Counted from the stretch's first letter, positions 54,201-64,000 are shown. The stretch: 64,000 bases of DNA from Lentzea guizhouensis (GCF_001701025.1 NZ_CP016793.1:8122001-8186000); one strand, 5' to 3'. A program made the numbers and translations. The notes: generated by a model from the sequence alone, not told the origin.

Positions 54201-54375
54201 GCGGCGCCGTGACGTCCGTGCCCAGCACCGTCTCCGCGTACTCCACGGTGGTGCGTTCGACCCGCATCCGGCCCGGCCCTTCCGGTTGCGCGGCGGCCAC
54301 CCCCGCGGCGGCCACCGGCAACGCCGTCGCGGACAGCCCGACGGCCGATGTCCTGAGGAAGTCCCGTCTGCGCAC
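51244..54375 (-). CDS. Tat-exported GH78 alpha-L-rhamnosidase
   Basis: This 1043-residue secreted enzyme removes terminal L-rhamnose from plant glycosides or polysaccharides. The N-terminus MRRRDFLRTSAVGLSATALP is a twin-arginine signal, so it is probably exported folded. Beta-domains precede the catalytic alpha6/alpha6 barrel, which holds YEKNGWTGDAQVGAPSML (catalytic acid region) and GAETMWEMWD (second acidic pair). The start is GTG at 54375. Two AACGTTT/ATCGTTT palindromes upstream link it to the rhamnose LacI regulator. It feeds rhamnose to the importer encoded on the opposite strand. Confidence 0.93.
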   Translation of the reverse strand: MRRRDFLRTSAVGLSATALPVAAAGVAAAQPEGPGRMRVERTTVEYAETVLGTDVTAPRLGWVLAAGGTGARQTAYQVEVGSAPGRADVWQSGRVASDRTGGVAYAGKELKPRTRYHWRVRCGTAPAGVAVERVELVETALLGTAWQARWIGAADTSIGFGSAAWIWSASAPPQSRWFRTRVDLPAGATRARVVATADDDFTLYVNGSEVLHVPQETDVWKVGQRADVTNLVQGPVVLAARATNRSEGPGGFLLRLLVDLPGGQREVITGPGWKVAETEQPGWQAPELDDSGWAAATVLDPYGQGPWGANVTVREQPAPLLRKEFGLAKPVRGARLYVSGLAYHETEINGRKVGDRVLDPGFTDYDNTVLYAVHDVTDLVRKGRNAIGVTLGRGFYGMKSPNVWRWERPPWHDEPKVLAQLEIEHPDGTRTTIATDETWRMTDGPTLTNSLYTGETYDARRAPRDWTKPGFDDSAWTATLARPAPKGTLKAQEHEPIRVVESVTPTVTTLKPGVFVADMGRTMSGWTWLRVTAPAGTVVRLKHGETLNPDGSVRMENGHVTGARQQLDEYVCAGGDETWEPRFSYKGFRYVEVAGLSTAPELVGRVVHSDVPVASTFRCSEPLFEQYDQAMRRTVANNLHGIPTDTPTYEKNGWTGDAQVGAPSMLAEFGLAKFFTKWLGDLADSQDAAGQIPVIVPSGGWGYRELAPAPEWTTVYPFVLREMYRTYGDDRLPAQHWPVLTRYLDWEIGRLQNGLAVTALGDFLPPGSGGIPPEDTRLTATAYLYRALLHTAELGDVIGKPVPRYREVAASLLTAFNQAFLDPSGYYRTAQDPGYRQTSNAVPLAFGMVPAGSVQAVADRLAREVTANGNHVNVGCLGAQVLLKALSDNGHATVAHAMATERSYPSWGHWFANGAETMWEMWDTGTRSRNHYFKGTVAQWLYEHVAGLVPGDAGYKTFVVRPNATVGVSWARLEFESVRGRIGVAWAKVDGALKLTVEVPVGSTAQVHVPHERGVAVVSVPHGRWAFTGGGSAATAATAVPAS

Positions 54376-54399
54376 GTCGCCTCCACCTTCGTCGCTGGA

Positions 54400-54411
54400 T
54401 GAAACGTTTCA
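54400..54411. promoter_or_regulatory. LacI-type operator before the rhamnosidase gene
   Basis: TGAAACGTTTCA is a perfect 12-bp palindrome 24 nt upstream of the GTG at 54375. It shares its core with the site before rhaT at 41857, so the same LacI protein should bind both. Confidence 0.85.
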
Positions 54412-54498
54412 ATCGCGAGCGGCGACGGCCAGAGTGTTACGCGTCAGGGAGTGTGTCAAGTCACACCGGAGCAGGCTGTCCGCAATCGGACATTCTCA

Positions 54499-54510
54499 TG
54501 AATCGTTTCA
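54499..54510. promoter_or_regulatory. Second LacI-type operator before the rhamnosidase gene
   Basis: TGAATCGTTTCA differs by one base from the perfect palindrome at 54400 and lies 99 bp away. Two sites at this distance could support DNA looping. Confidence 0.6.
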
Positions 54511-54534
54511 ACCTCTCGCCCTCCCCTGTCGACG

Positions 54535-54687
54535 TCTGCAAATACCACCAACTCAACGCCAACAAGCACTTCCCTACTGTCAACCGCCGGCGCGGCACGA
54601 GCTCCCCCTCGACACCGGTTCGTCAGGTGGCGAACAGGTTGGGTGCAGCTGGCGGCTGTTTGATCAAGAGTTGGTGGTACTTGCAGA
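54535..54687. repeat. 20-bp inverted repeat flanking 113 bp of non-coding DNA
   Basis: TCTGCAAATACCACCAACTC at 54535-54554 is repeated in inverted orientation at 54668-54687 with one mismatch, which would be a G-U pair in RNA. The enclosed 113 bp hold no gene I can support. No target-site duplication is evident at the outer ends. The surrounding 54412-54707 gap otherwise contains only the second LacI site. Confidence 0.75.
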
Positions 54688-54707
54688 TGCGGGTGGCGGT
54701 GGAGGGG

Positions 54708-55166
54708 TCAGTACGCGGCGGCGACGTCGAGGATCCAGGTCACGCCGAACCGGTCCGTCAGCATGCCGAACGCGGGCGCCCACTGCGCCGGGCCGAACGG
54801 TTCGACCACGGTGGCACCTTCAGCCAGCCGCTCCCACAGCGGGCCGACCTCCTCGACGCTCTCGCCGCGCACGGACAGGAAGAACGGCTCGGTCGTGATC
54901 GTCGTGCCGTTCTCCCGGCGGGTGGTGGGCTCGCCCGGCGTGAACGGCTGGTCGGCGCCCGGCACGTCGTAGGCCATGACGCGGAAGCCGTTGTCCGCGA
55001 CGACCTGCCCGAACACGACGTTCGCGGCGCCCGGCAGGTCGGCGGGCATGCCGAAGTCACCGTAGGTGGCGATGGTGGCCTTGCCGCCGAACACCGAGGC
55101 GTAGAAGTCGAGAGCCTCCCTGGCCTGGCCGCGGAAGTTCAGGTGTGTGACTGCGTTGAGCGACAT
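54708..55166 (-). CDS. VOC-superfamily (PhnB-like) protein
   Basis: The 152-residue protein has the PhnB/3-demethylubiquinone methyltransferase-like fold of the vicinal oxygen chelate superfamily. It begins VTHLNFRGQAREALDFYASV and ends PFGPAQWAPAFGMLTDRFGV. Most relatives lack a proven reaction. AAGGA precedes the ATG. It is divergent from the WYL regulator and shares with it a promoter region containing a perfect palindrome, so the regulator probably controls it. Confidence 0.85.
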   Translation of the reverse strand: MSLNAVTHLNFRGQAREALDFYASVFGGKATIATYGDFGMPADLPGAANVVFGQVVADNGFRVMAYDVPGADQPFTPGEPTTRRENGTTITTEPFFLSVRGESVEEVGPLWERLAEGATVVEPFGPAQWAPAFGMLTDRFGVTWILDVAAAY

Positions 55167-55229
55167 CGGTAGTCCTTCGAAGTGGTGGTGCGCCGGACGT
55201 TTCCGGTGCTGAGGAGCACTCTGCCGGTA

Positions 55230-55254
55230 GTAGCGGACAGGGAACGTCCGCTAC
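55230..55254. promoter_or_regulatory. Perfect 9-bp inverted repeat between the VOC and WYL genes
   Basis: GTAGCGGAC (55230-55238) and GTCCGCTAC (55246-55254) are exact complements around a 7-base spacer. The site ends 19 nt before the regulator ATG and lies 63 nt from the VOC ATG. It is the likely operator for the divergent WYL regulator. Confidence 0.8.
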
Positions 55255-55273
55255 TTGTGCCAGGATCGGATCC

Positions 55274-56260
55274 ATGCCGATTGCCTCCTCGACCACGACC
55301 TCCGGACGGCTGCTCGCGCTGCTGTCGCTGCTGCAGGTCCGCCGCGACTGGCCGGGTGTGCTGCTCGCCGACCGGCTGGGCGTCAGCGAACGCACGGTGC
55401 GGCGGGATGTGGACCGGTTGCGCGAGCTCGGGTACCTGGTGCACGCGGTCAAGGGGCCCGACGGCGGGTACCGGCTGGAGGCGGGCAGCGAGGTGCCGCC
55501 GCTGCTGTTCGACGAGGAGCAGGCGGTCGCGCTGGCCGTGGCGCTGCGGATCGCGGTCGGGACCGGTGCGGGGATCGAGGAGGCGGCCGCGCGGGCGCTG
55601 GTGACGTTGCGACAGGTGCTGCCGTCGCGGTTGCGGCGGCGGGTCGACGTGTTGGAGGTCGGGACGGCCGGTGGCGGGCCGCAGGCGGACACCGAGGTGC
55701 TGCTCGCGGTGAGTGGCGCGATCCGGGCTCGGGAGGAGCTGCGGTTCGACTACCGGGCGCCGGGTGCCGAAGATCGCGACGGGCCGCCGCGCCGGGTGCA
55801 GCCGCACCACCTCGTCAGCCGGGCGGGCCGGTGGTACGTCGTCGGGTGGAGTTCCGAGCGGGAGGACTGGCGGTCCTACCGGGCCGACCGGATGACGTTG
55901 CGGACGCCGAACGGGCCGCGGTTCACGCCGCGGGAGGTGCCCGGTGGTGACGTGGCGGCGTTCCTGGCGGCGCGGTTCAAGGGATCGGACACCCCTGCGT
56001 GGCCCTGCCGGGGTGAGGTGGTGCTCGGGCTGCCGGTCCGCGAGGTGGCTCCGTTCGCGGGTGGTGACACGGTCGAGGAGGTCGAACCCGGCAGGACCCG
56101 GCTGCTGACCGGGTCCTGGTCGTGGGCATCGCTGGCCGCGCAGCTCGCCCGGTTCGACGCCGAGGTCGAGGTGGTGGGGCCGCCCGAGCTGCGCGCCGCG
56201 TTCGCCGCGCTGTCGGCGCGCGCAGCTCGGGCGGCCGGGATCAGCTCGTCGAACCCGTGA
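55274..56260 (+). CDS. WYL-domain transcriptional regulator (YafY type)
   Basis: The 328-residue protein has an N-terminal winged helix (LLADRLGVSERTVRRDVDRL) and a WYL sensor domain (about 135-225; RVQPHHLVSRAGRWYVVGWS). A C-terminal extension domain follows. WYL domains bind nucleic acid or small ligands, and the pairing with a divergent VOC gene is common in actinobacteria. The effector is unknown. Its 3' end overlaps the convergent GH5 gene by 20 nt. Confidence 0.9.
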   Translation: MPIASSTTTSGRLLALLSLLQVRRDWPGVLLADRLGVSERTVRRDVDRLRELGYLVHAVKGPDGGYRLEAGSEVPPLLFDEEQAVALAVALRIAVGTGAGIEEAAARALVTLRQVLPSRLRRRVDVLEVGTAGGGPQADTEVLLAVSGAIRAREELRFDYRAPGAEDRDGPPRRVQPHHLVSRAGRWYVVGWSSEREDWRSYRADRMTLRTPNGPRFTPREVPGGDVAAFLAARFKGSDTPAWPCRGEVVLGLPVREVAPFAGGDTVEEVEPGRTRLLTGSWSWASLAAQLARFDAEVEVVGPPELRAAFAALSARAARAAGISSSNP

Positions 56261-58331
56261 CCGCGCTGCCCGACTTCGTGACGAAGTAGGTCAGCTTGGC
56301 GCCGCTCCAGTAGTGGAACGTCAGGGTGACGCGCCGGTTGTCGTTGACCTCGGCGAAGAAGTCGGCGGTCAGGGTGGTGGTGCCGGCGGTGTAGTTCGGC
56401 GCGAAGGTGCGGTCGAACTCCTTGTAGGACGTCCAGTTGTGCGGGCCCGCGTTCGAACCGTCGTCGTACTTCGCCTCCATCGTCGCGAGCAGGTCGCCGC
56501 GGAAGCTCGTCGGGATCGAGAACGCCGCCGTGGTGCCGGTCGCGTTCTGCAGCACCGGCACGTCGTAGGTGATGAGGTTGATCCGCCACGGCACGCCCTG
56601 CGAGAAGTGGGCGGTGATCGTGGCGTTGGTGCCGTAGGCGCGGGATCCGCTCAGCCGGGTCAGCAGCGCCGCGCTCAGGGTGAGCTGGTCGCCGGAGACG
56701 GTGTAGTCGGTGCCGCGCGTCAGCTCGGTGGAACCCTGGCGCAGGCCCGAGAACGTGGTGCCGTTGAGGTTCAGCGTGATCGTCTTGGCGCTGATGGCAC
56801 TGGCCTTCGCGCTGAACACCTGGTCGGTCGAGGCGGTGCCGGAGCGGGTGGTCCAGCTCGACTTGATCTGCGCGATCAGCTCGGGGTCACTCCACTGGAA
56901 CGACGTGCGGCCGAAGTGCTGGCCGTTGTCCCAGAGCATCGTGGTGATCTTCTTGGTGCGGGCGTAGTGGCCGAACAGCTCGAAGAACTTGAGCTTCTCG
57001 CCCTGCTGGACGGTGCCGGTGTGCCGGTCGAACCCGAGCAGGCCGTACTCGCCGAGGATCACCGGGATGCCGCGTGCGATGAAGGTGTTGTGGACGCGGT
57101 CGAACGAGTCGGTCAGGTCCTTCTGGGCGGTGGCGTCGAAGTGCGTGCCGCCGGCGACGTTCACGCTGAAGGGCCAGTAGCCGTAGTAGTGCACGGTCGC
57201 GGCGATGTTGGGGTCGTCGAAGGTGGTGAGCGACGACGCGAGCTCGTCGAGCCTGGCCTGGTCGGAGGAGGTGTGCAGGGTCGGCAGGACGAGCAGGCGG
57301 CTGGCGTTGCCGCCGCCGGAGCGCCGCACGATGTCGCGGAACGACGCGTTGAGCTCGTGCAGCAGCTGGGCGTTCTGCGCGTCGCCGGAGCTGCCGGTGA
57401 ACTGGGGTTCGTTGACGCTCTCGAACACGAGCTTCGCCGGGGAGTCCTTGAACGCGGCCGCGAGCTGGGTCCAGATGGCGTTGTAGCGGTTGAGCACGTT
57501 CGTCCGGTCCGCCGGCATGGTGTTGATCCACTGCCACGAGTCGTGGTGGATGTTGATCATCACGTGGAAGCCGTCCGCGAGAGCCCAGCCGACGACCTCC
57601 TTGACGCGGGCGAGGTAGGCCGCCTCGATGGTGTAGCCCGGTGCCGCGGCCTGGTGCTGACCCCACGTCACGGGGATGCGGATGCTCTTGAAGCCCTGCG
57701 CCTTCACGTTGTCCAGCAACGCTTCCGTGATGCGCGGGTTGCCCCACGACGTCTCGTCGGCACCGGTGGCGTCGAGGCTGTTGCCGAGGTTCCAGCCCGG
57801 TTGCATCGCGGCGACCTGGGCCATCGCGTCACCGGGCGGCGGGCCGCTGGTCGTCGTGGTGGTGGTCGTCGTCGTCGACGTGCCGGGGGCTCCCGTGCAG
57901 GTGACGCCGTTGAGCGCGAACGACGCCGGGGCGGTGTTCGTGCCGGACCAGCTCCCGTTGAGGCCGAAGGAGACCGTGGCGTTCGGCGCGATGACCGCGT
58001 TGTACCCCGCGTTGGCGGCGGTGACCTGGCTGCCGTCGGCGGTCACGGTCGCGTTCCAGGCCTGGGTGACCTGCTGGCCGGACGGCCAGGTCCAGGTCAG
58101 CCGCCAGCCGTCGACCCGGTCGCCGAGGTTGGTCACCGCCACGTTCGCCGTGAAGCCACCGCTCCACTGGCTGGGCACGGTGTAGTCGACCTTGCAGCCG
58201 GGAGCCGCCGCGGCCGGGGCCGCCGGGGCGGCCACGACCAGGCCGATGGTCCCCGCCACCGCCACGAGTGCCGCCGTCAGCGCGGCACCGCGACGGCGGA
58301 CCGCCTCGAGTCTGTCGCGAAGTCCGCTCAT
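56241..58331 (-). CDS. Secreted GH5 endoglucanase with CBM2, X2 and CBM46-like modules
   Basis: This encodes 696 residues from ATG at 58331. A signal peptide (to about residue 44) is followed by a CBM2 (about 46-146, closed by Cys46 and Cys145) and a threonine-rich linker (TSTTTTTTTTTSG). The GH5 catalytic domain has PGWNLGNSLDATG, acid/base Glu308 in FESVNEPQ and nucleophile Glu428 in VILGEYGL. From about residue 485 come an X2 (Ig-like) module and a CBM46-like module (FRGDLLATMEAKYDDGSNAG). The GH5-X2-CBM46 order is that of GH5_4 endo-beta-glucanases/xyloglucanases. CebR-type palindromes lie upstream. Confidence 0.93.
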   Translation of the reverse strand: MSGLRDRLEAVRRRGAALTAALVAVAGTIGLVVAAPAAPAAAAPGCKVDYTVPSQWSGGFTANVAVTNLGDRVDGWRLTWTWPSGQQVTQAWNATVTADGSQVTAANAGYNAVIAPNATVSFGLNGSWSGTNTAPASFALNGVTCTGAPGTSTTTTTTTTTSGPPPGDAMAQVAAMQPGWNLGNSLDATGADETSWGNPRITEALLDNVKAQGFKSIRIPVTWGQHQAAAPGYTIEAAYLARVKEVVGWALADGFHVMINIHHDSWQWINTMPADRTNVLNRYNAIWTQLAAAFKDSPAKLVFESVNEPQFTGSSGDAQNAQLLHELNASFRDIVRRSGGGNASRLLVLPTLHTSSDQARLDELASSLTTFDDPNIAATVHYYGYWPFSVNVAGGTHFDATAQKDLTDSFDRVHNTFIARGIPVILGEYGLLGFDRHTGTVQQGEKLKFFELFGHYARTKKITTMLWDNGQHFGRTSFQWSDPELIAQIKSSWTTRSGTASTDQVFSAKASAISAKTITLNLNGTTFSGLRQGSTELTRGTDYTVSGDQLTLSAALLTRLSGSRAYGTNATITAHFSQGVPWRINLITYDVPVLQNATGTTAAFSIPTSFRGDLLATMEAKYDDGSNAGPHNWTSYKEFDRTFAPNYTAGTTTLTADFFAEVNDNRRVTLTFHYWSGAKLTYFVTKSGSAVTGSTS

Positions 58332-58371
58332 GGCACACACCTTTCGCCGGCGGGCGGGGTTGGCTTCGGAG

Positions 58372-58410
58372 GAGCGCTCCCTCCGGACCGCACGTCCGGA
58401 GGGAGCGCTC
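58372..58410. repeat. Perfect 17-bp inverted repeat carrying two CebR half-boxes
   Basis: GAGCGCTCCCTCCGGAC (58372-58388) is the exact reverse complement of 58394-58410, separated by five bases. Each arm contains GAGCGCTC, the centre of the CebR operator, and the two centres are 31 bp apart (about three helical turns). It begins 41 nt upstream of the GH5 ATG and could act as a paired operator or as an RNA hairpin in the leader. Confidence 0.9.
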
Positions 58411-58483
58411 GTAAGGGGCCGTCGCAGCCGCCACGACGCCGCACCGTGGCAGTCCGCGCCCTGTTCGACCCCTGGACCGGGAG

Positions 58484-58499
58484 CTGGGAGCGCTCCCAG
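58484..58499. promoter_or_regulatory. CebR-type operator, GH5 side
   Basis: CTGGGAGCGCTCCCAG is a perfect palindrome containing the published Streptomyces CebR box TGGGAGCGCTCCCA. Confidence 0.88.
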
Positions 58500-58627
58500 T
58501 CGGTGCCGGACTGTAGCCACCCCGAGCACGGCTGGGAAAGGCTTGTCGAACTGTGGTCGATACGAAAGCGAATTTCACGTTGCACTTCACGTAGTCGGCG
58601 AAAAGCCGCGGCCGTCACGCGTTCTGA

Positions 58628-61525
<2,898 letters not shown>

Positions 61526-61604
61526 CCGAGTTTCGGTGCGGGCCGTTCTGCGCGCCCAGGCGTTCCGCACCGAGCCCAACCCCGGCCTTCCGGCCGGCTC
61601 CCGC

Positions 61605-61638
61605 CGCGTCCCCGGCACAGTGTCGTGCCGGGGACGCG
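61605..61638 (+). terminator. Terminator hairpin after the GH9 gene
   Basis: CGCGTCCCCGGCAC (61605-61618) pairs perfectly with 61625-61638 around a six-base loop, 80 nt after the GH9 stop and 51 nt before the cebR-like ATG. No T-run follows. Confidence 0.8.
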
Positions 61639-61689
61639 CCCGTTTCGACCGGTTCAAAATTGGCCTGGACCAACTTCTACGATTGACGC

Positions 61690-62612
61690 ATGACGGAGAT
61701 CGACAGGCCGCGCCGCCTCGGTCCGCGCATCGAGGAGGTCGCACGCCTGGCCGGGGTGTCGAAGTCGACGGTCTCCCGCGTGATCAACGACGAGCCGTAC
61801 GTGAGCACCAAGGCCCGCGACGCCGTGCACGAGGCCATCACCCGCCTGCGCTACAGCCCGAACCAGGCCGCCCGCACCCTGGCCGGCAGCAGGGCCCGCG
61901 CCATCGCCCTGATCGTCTCCGAACAGGGCGGCCGCGTCCTGGGTGACCCGTTCTTCGCCGGCATCCTGCGCGGCGTGCACGCCGAGCTGGCCGGTCGGCA
62001 CGTCCAGCTGCTGCTGATGCTCAGCCGCCCCCAGGACCACGACGACCTGGTCGCCTACCTCTCCGGCGGCCACGTGGACGGCTGCCTGCTGGTGAGCCTG
62101 CACGGCGACGACCCGCTCCCCCACCGCTTGCACGCACTCGGCCTCCCGGTGGTCGTCGCCGGCAGGCCGCTGGGCTCGGCCGCGGTCCCGTTCGTCGACT
62201 CGGACAACTTCACCGGCGGCCTGGAAGCGGCCCGGCACCTGGTGTCCCTCGGCCGCTCGCGGATGGCCACGGTGACGGGCCCGCGCGACATGGCAGCCGG
62301 CCAGGACCGGCTGAGCGGCTGGCGGCGGGGCGCCGGCGGAGACCGGCCTGGCGGTGTGGCGGCGGACTCATCGGGGGGCTGCAGGTGCTGCACGCACGGG
62401 GGCGGCGGGTGCCGCAGGACGTGGCGGTGGTGGGGTTCGACGACTCGCTGCTGGCCTCGACCGCGACCCCGCCGCTGACGACGGTGCGGCAGGACGTGGA
62501 GGAGCTGGGGCGGACGCTGACGTGGAGGCTGTTCGCGGAGCTGGCCGGGGAGGACGGGCTGCCGCCGTCGCTGCTGCTGCCGACGTCGTTGGTGAGGCGG
62601 GAGAGCGCGTAG
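61690..62612 (+). pseudogene. cebR: CebR-like LacI repressor, apparently internally deleted and frameshifted
   Basis: The first part is a normal LacI-family repressor: helix-turn-helix RIEEVARLAGVSKSTVSRVI and sensor domain to PRDMAAGQDRLSGWRR. The open frame then runs through unrelated residues and stops at 62478. The expected C-terminus (LQVLHARGRRVPQDVAVVGF to the stop at 62612) is in another frame from about 62364. About 30 residues normally found between these parts are missing. A single-base loss near GCGGACTCATC (62362-62372) would explain the frame change. As read, no full-length repressor is made. A sequence error in this very GC-rich stretch is the alternative. Confidence 0.78.
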
Positions 62613-62962
62613 GGGCGGCGCCGACCCGGATGCGCGCCGCGTGCCGTCCGGCGTTCCACCGACCACTCCGAGTGCGGCCACCCGCGTGAACCCCCACTCC
62701 CCCAACCGGTCCCGCACCCGCCGAAGCGGTCTGTACCTGTACCCGCACCGAGCGTTAACCCAAACGACATCATTCCGGGAACGCTCCCAGTTTTCTCAAC
62801 TGTGACCTCCGTCAAAACGACGAGGTCACCCCACCCACCAGCGTGGAAACGAGCAGCTCCCGGCCTGGGTGTGTCTTGACACACTCTCGACACCAGTACG
62901 ACACTCACCGGCACCTGGGAGCGCTCCCAGAATCCGCCCGCCGAGACCAGAGGAGTTCTCCC
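62613..62962. promoter_or_regulatory. Intergenic control region before the cellobiose-binding protein gene
   Basis: The 350 bases contain no supported gene. They hold a degenerate CebR-type site CCGGGAACGCTCCCAG (62775-62790) and an 8-bp inverted repeat GTGACCTC/GAGGTCAC (62802-62829). A consensus -35 TTGACA is at 62876-62881, with a weak TACGAC about 15 bp further. A perfect CebR box lies at 62915-62930, just downstream of that promoter. Confidence 0.75.
62915..62930. promoter_or_regulatory. CebR-type operator before cebE
   Basis: CTGGGAGCGCTCCCAG is identical to the two sites upstream of the cellulases and lies 32 nt before the GTG at 62963, immediately after the likely promoter. Confidence 0.9.
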
Positions 62963-64000
62963 GTGCGACACCGTTGGGTCAGCGTGCTGATCTGTGCCGC
63001 CGTGTCCGCCACCGCCACGACCGCGTGCGGGTCGGGCGGGGCCGCTCAGACCGCAGACGGCAAGACCGAGCTGACCATCGCCACGTTCAACGAGTTCGGG
63101 TACGAGGAGCTGTTCAAGGAGTACGAGGCAGCCCACTCGGACATCAAGATCACGCAGCGCAAGACAGGTCAGGGGCAGCCGCACCACCAGAACCTGTTCA
63201 CCAAGCTCGGCGCCGGGTCCGGCCTCGCCGACATCGAAGGTGTCGAAGAGGGCTACCTCAGCCAGGTGATGTCGAAGTCCGGGCAGTTCAACGACCTCAA
63301 GGAGATCGGCCCCAAGGTCGAGGACGGTCGCTGGCTGCAGTGGAAGACCGACGCGATCACCAGCAAGGACGGCAAGCTCATCGGCTACGGCACGGACATC
63401 GGTCCGCTGGCCATGTGCTACCGCAAGGACCTGTTCGCGCAGGCCGGGCTGCCGTCCGACCCCGAGGGCGTGAAGGCGCTCTTCGCCACGTGGGACAGCT
63501 ACTTCGCCGCCGGTGACCAGTTCATCGCGAAGGTCCCCGGCGTCGCCTGGTTCGACAGCGCGGCGCAGGTCTACAACGCGATGCACAACCAGCTGGAGAC
63601 CGGCTACTACGACAAGTCCGACAAGCTCGTCGTGGACACCAACGCCGACATCAAGAAGGACTGGAACACCGTGACCGCGGCTGTCGCGAAGGGACAGTCG
63701 GCGCGGCTCGCGGCGTTCAGCCCCGAGTGGAACACGGGCTTCAAGCTCGGCAAGTTCGCCACCAAGACCTGCCCGTCGTGGATGCTCGGCGTGGTCGAGA
63801 CCCAGGCCGGTCCCGAGAACAAGGGCAAGTGGGCGGTCACCGACGCGTTCCCGAACGGTGGCGGCAACTGGGGCGGCTCGTACCTGACCGTGCCGAAGCA
63901 GAGCAAGAACGCGCAGAAGGCCGCCGAGCTCGCCGCGTGGCTGACCGCGCCGGAGCAGCAGATCAAGGCGTTCAAGGCCAAGGGCACCTTCCCCAGCCAG
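62963..64000 (+). CDS. cebE: Cellobiose/cello-oligosaccharide-binding lipoprotein, 3' end outside window
   Basis: Some 346 codons are present and the frame is open at the window edge. GTG at 62963 has AGGAG 7 nt upstream. The lipoprotein signal has its lipobox at TTACGSG (Cys22). The rest is a type I extracellular sugar-binding fold (TELTIATFNEFGYEELFKEY, GNWGGSYLTVPKQSKNAQKA), resembling CebE of Streptomyces, which binds cellobiose and cellotriose. The perfect CebR box and the cellulases upstream support that role. Permease genes (cebF, cebG) are expected to follow beyond base 64000. Confidence 0.88.
   Translation, partial: MRHRWVSVLICAAVSATATTACGSGGAAQTADGKTELTIATFNEFGYEELFKEYEAAHSDIKITQRKTGQGQPHHQNLFTKLGAGSGLADIEGVEEGYLSQVMSKSGQFNDLKEIGPKVEDGRWLQWKTDAITSKDGKLIGYGTDIGPLAMCYRKDLFAQAGLPSDPEGVKALFATWDSYFAAGDQFIAKVPGVAWFDSAAQVYNAMHNQLETGYYDKSDKLVVDTNADIKKDWNTVTAAVAKGQSARLAAFSPEWNTGFKLGKFATKTCPSWMLGVVETQAGPENKGKWAVTDAFPNGGGNWGGSYLTVPKQSKNAQKAAELAAWLTAPEQQIKAFKAKGTFPSQ

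Noticed and set aside
51244..54402. Continuous + strand open frame across the rhamnosidase gene
   Set aside because: The frame is compositionally biased with no recognisable motif, whereas the minus strand encodes a complete GH78 enzyme with a Tat signal and catalytic segments.

Overview
The window is high-GC, densely packed DNA with many GTG starts and short gene overlaps. It looks like an actinobacterium of the Pseudonocardiales type (Lentzea, Saccharothrix or Amycolatopsis-like). That placement is inference from codon use, KstR-type steroid genes, a CebR-type cellulose regulon and an AfsR-like regulator. No rRNA, tRNA, CRISPR array or recognisable insertion sequence was seen.

Bases 1-15913 are a steroid (cholesterol-type) catabolic cluster. 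A leftward operon carries a KstD-family flavoprotein and hsaE-hsaG-hsaF. A divergent rightward operon carries kstD, kshA, a small cysteine protein, kshB and a MaoC hydratase. A second leftward operon (fused fadE34-like dehydrogenase, chsE1, chsE2, chsH2, chsH1, ltp2) removes the side-chain remnant. The repressor gene kstR is divergent from it. Three exact copies of TnnAACnnGTTnnA lie in the two divergent promoter regions.

Bases 15914-23841 hold two paralogous membrane proteins, an unrecognised gene flanked by an exact 63-bp direct repeat, a LacI regulator with two tandem secreted GH30 enzymes, an MmpS-like protein and a kinase-fold phosphotransferase. Bases 23890-30811 hold an AfsR-like regulator, a DrrAB-type ABC exporter, a stand-alone LanC-like protein and a PrmC-related methyltransferase. 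Bases 30833-40755 are mixed: secreted proteins, two alpha/beta-hydrolase genes each with a single-base frameshift, a DoxX-like protein, a two-component system coupled to a homocysteine methyltransferase that carries a low-complexity insertion, TerC, and a TetR regulator.

Bases 40752-54411 are a complete L-rhamnose locus: LacI regulator, ABC importer (rhaTPQS), mutarotase, isomerase, bifunctional aldolase/dehydrogenase, kinase, and a convergent Tat-exported GH78 alpha-L-rhamnosidase. AACGTT-centred operators occur at both ends. Bases 54708-56260 hold a VOC protein and a divergent WYL regulator around a perfect 9-bp inverted repeat.

Bases 56241-64000 are a cellulose locus: a GH5 and a GH9 cellulase divergent from each other, a cebR-like regulator that appears broken, and a CebE-like cellobiose-binding lipoprotein running off the window. 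Copies of the CebR-type palindrome TGGGAGCGCTCCCA tie these genes together. The organism therefore appears able to use steroids, rhamnosylated plant material and cellulose.
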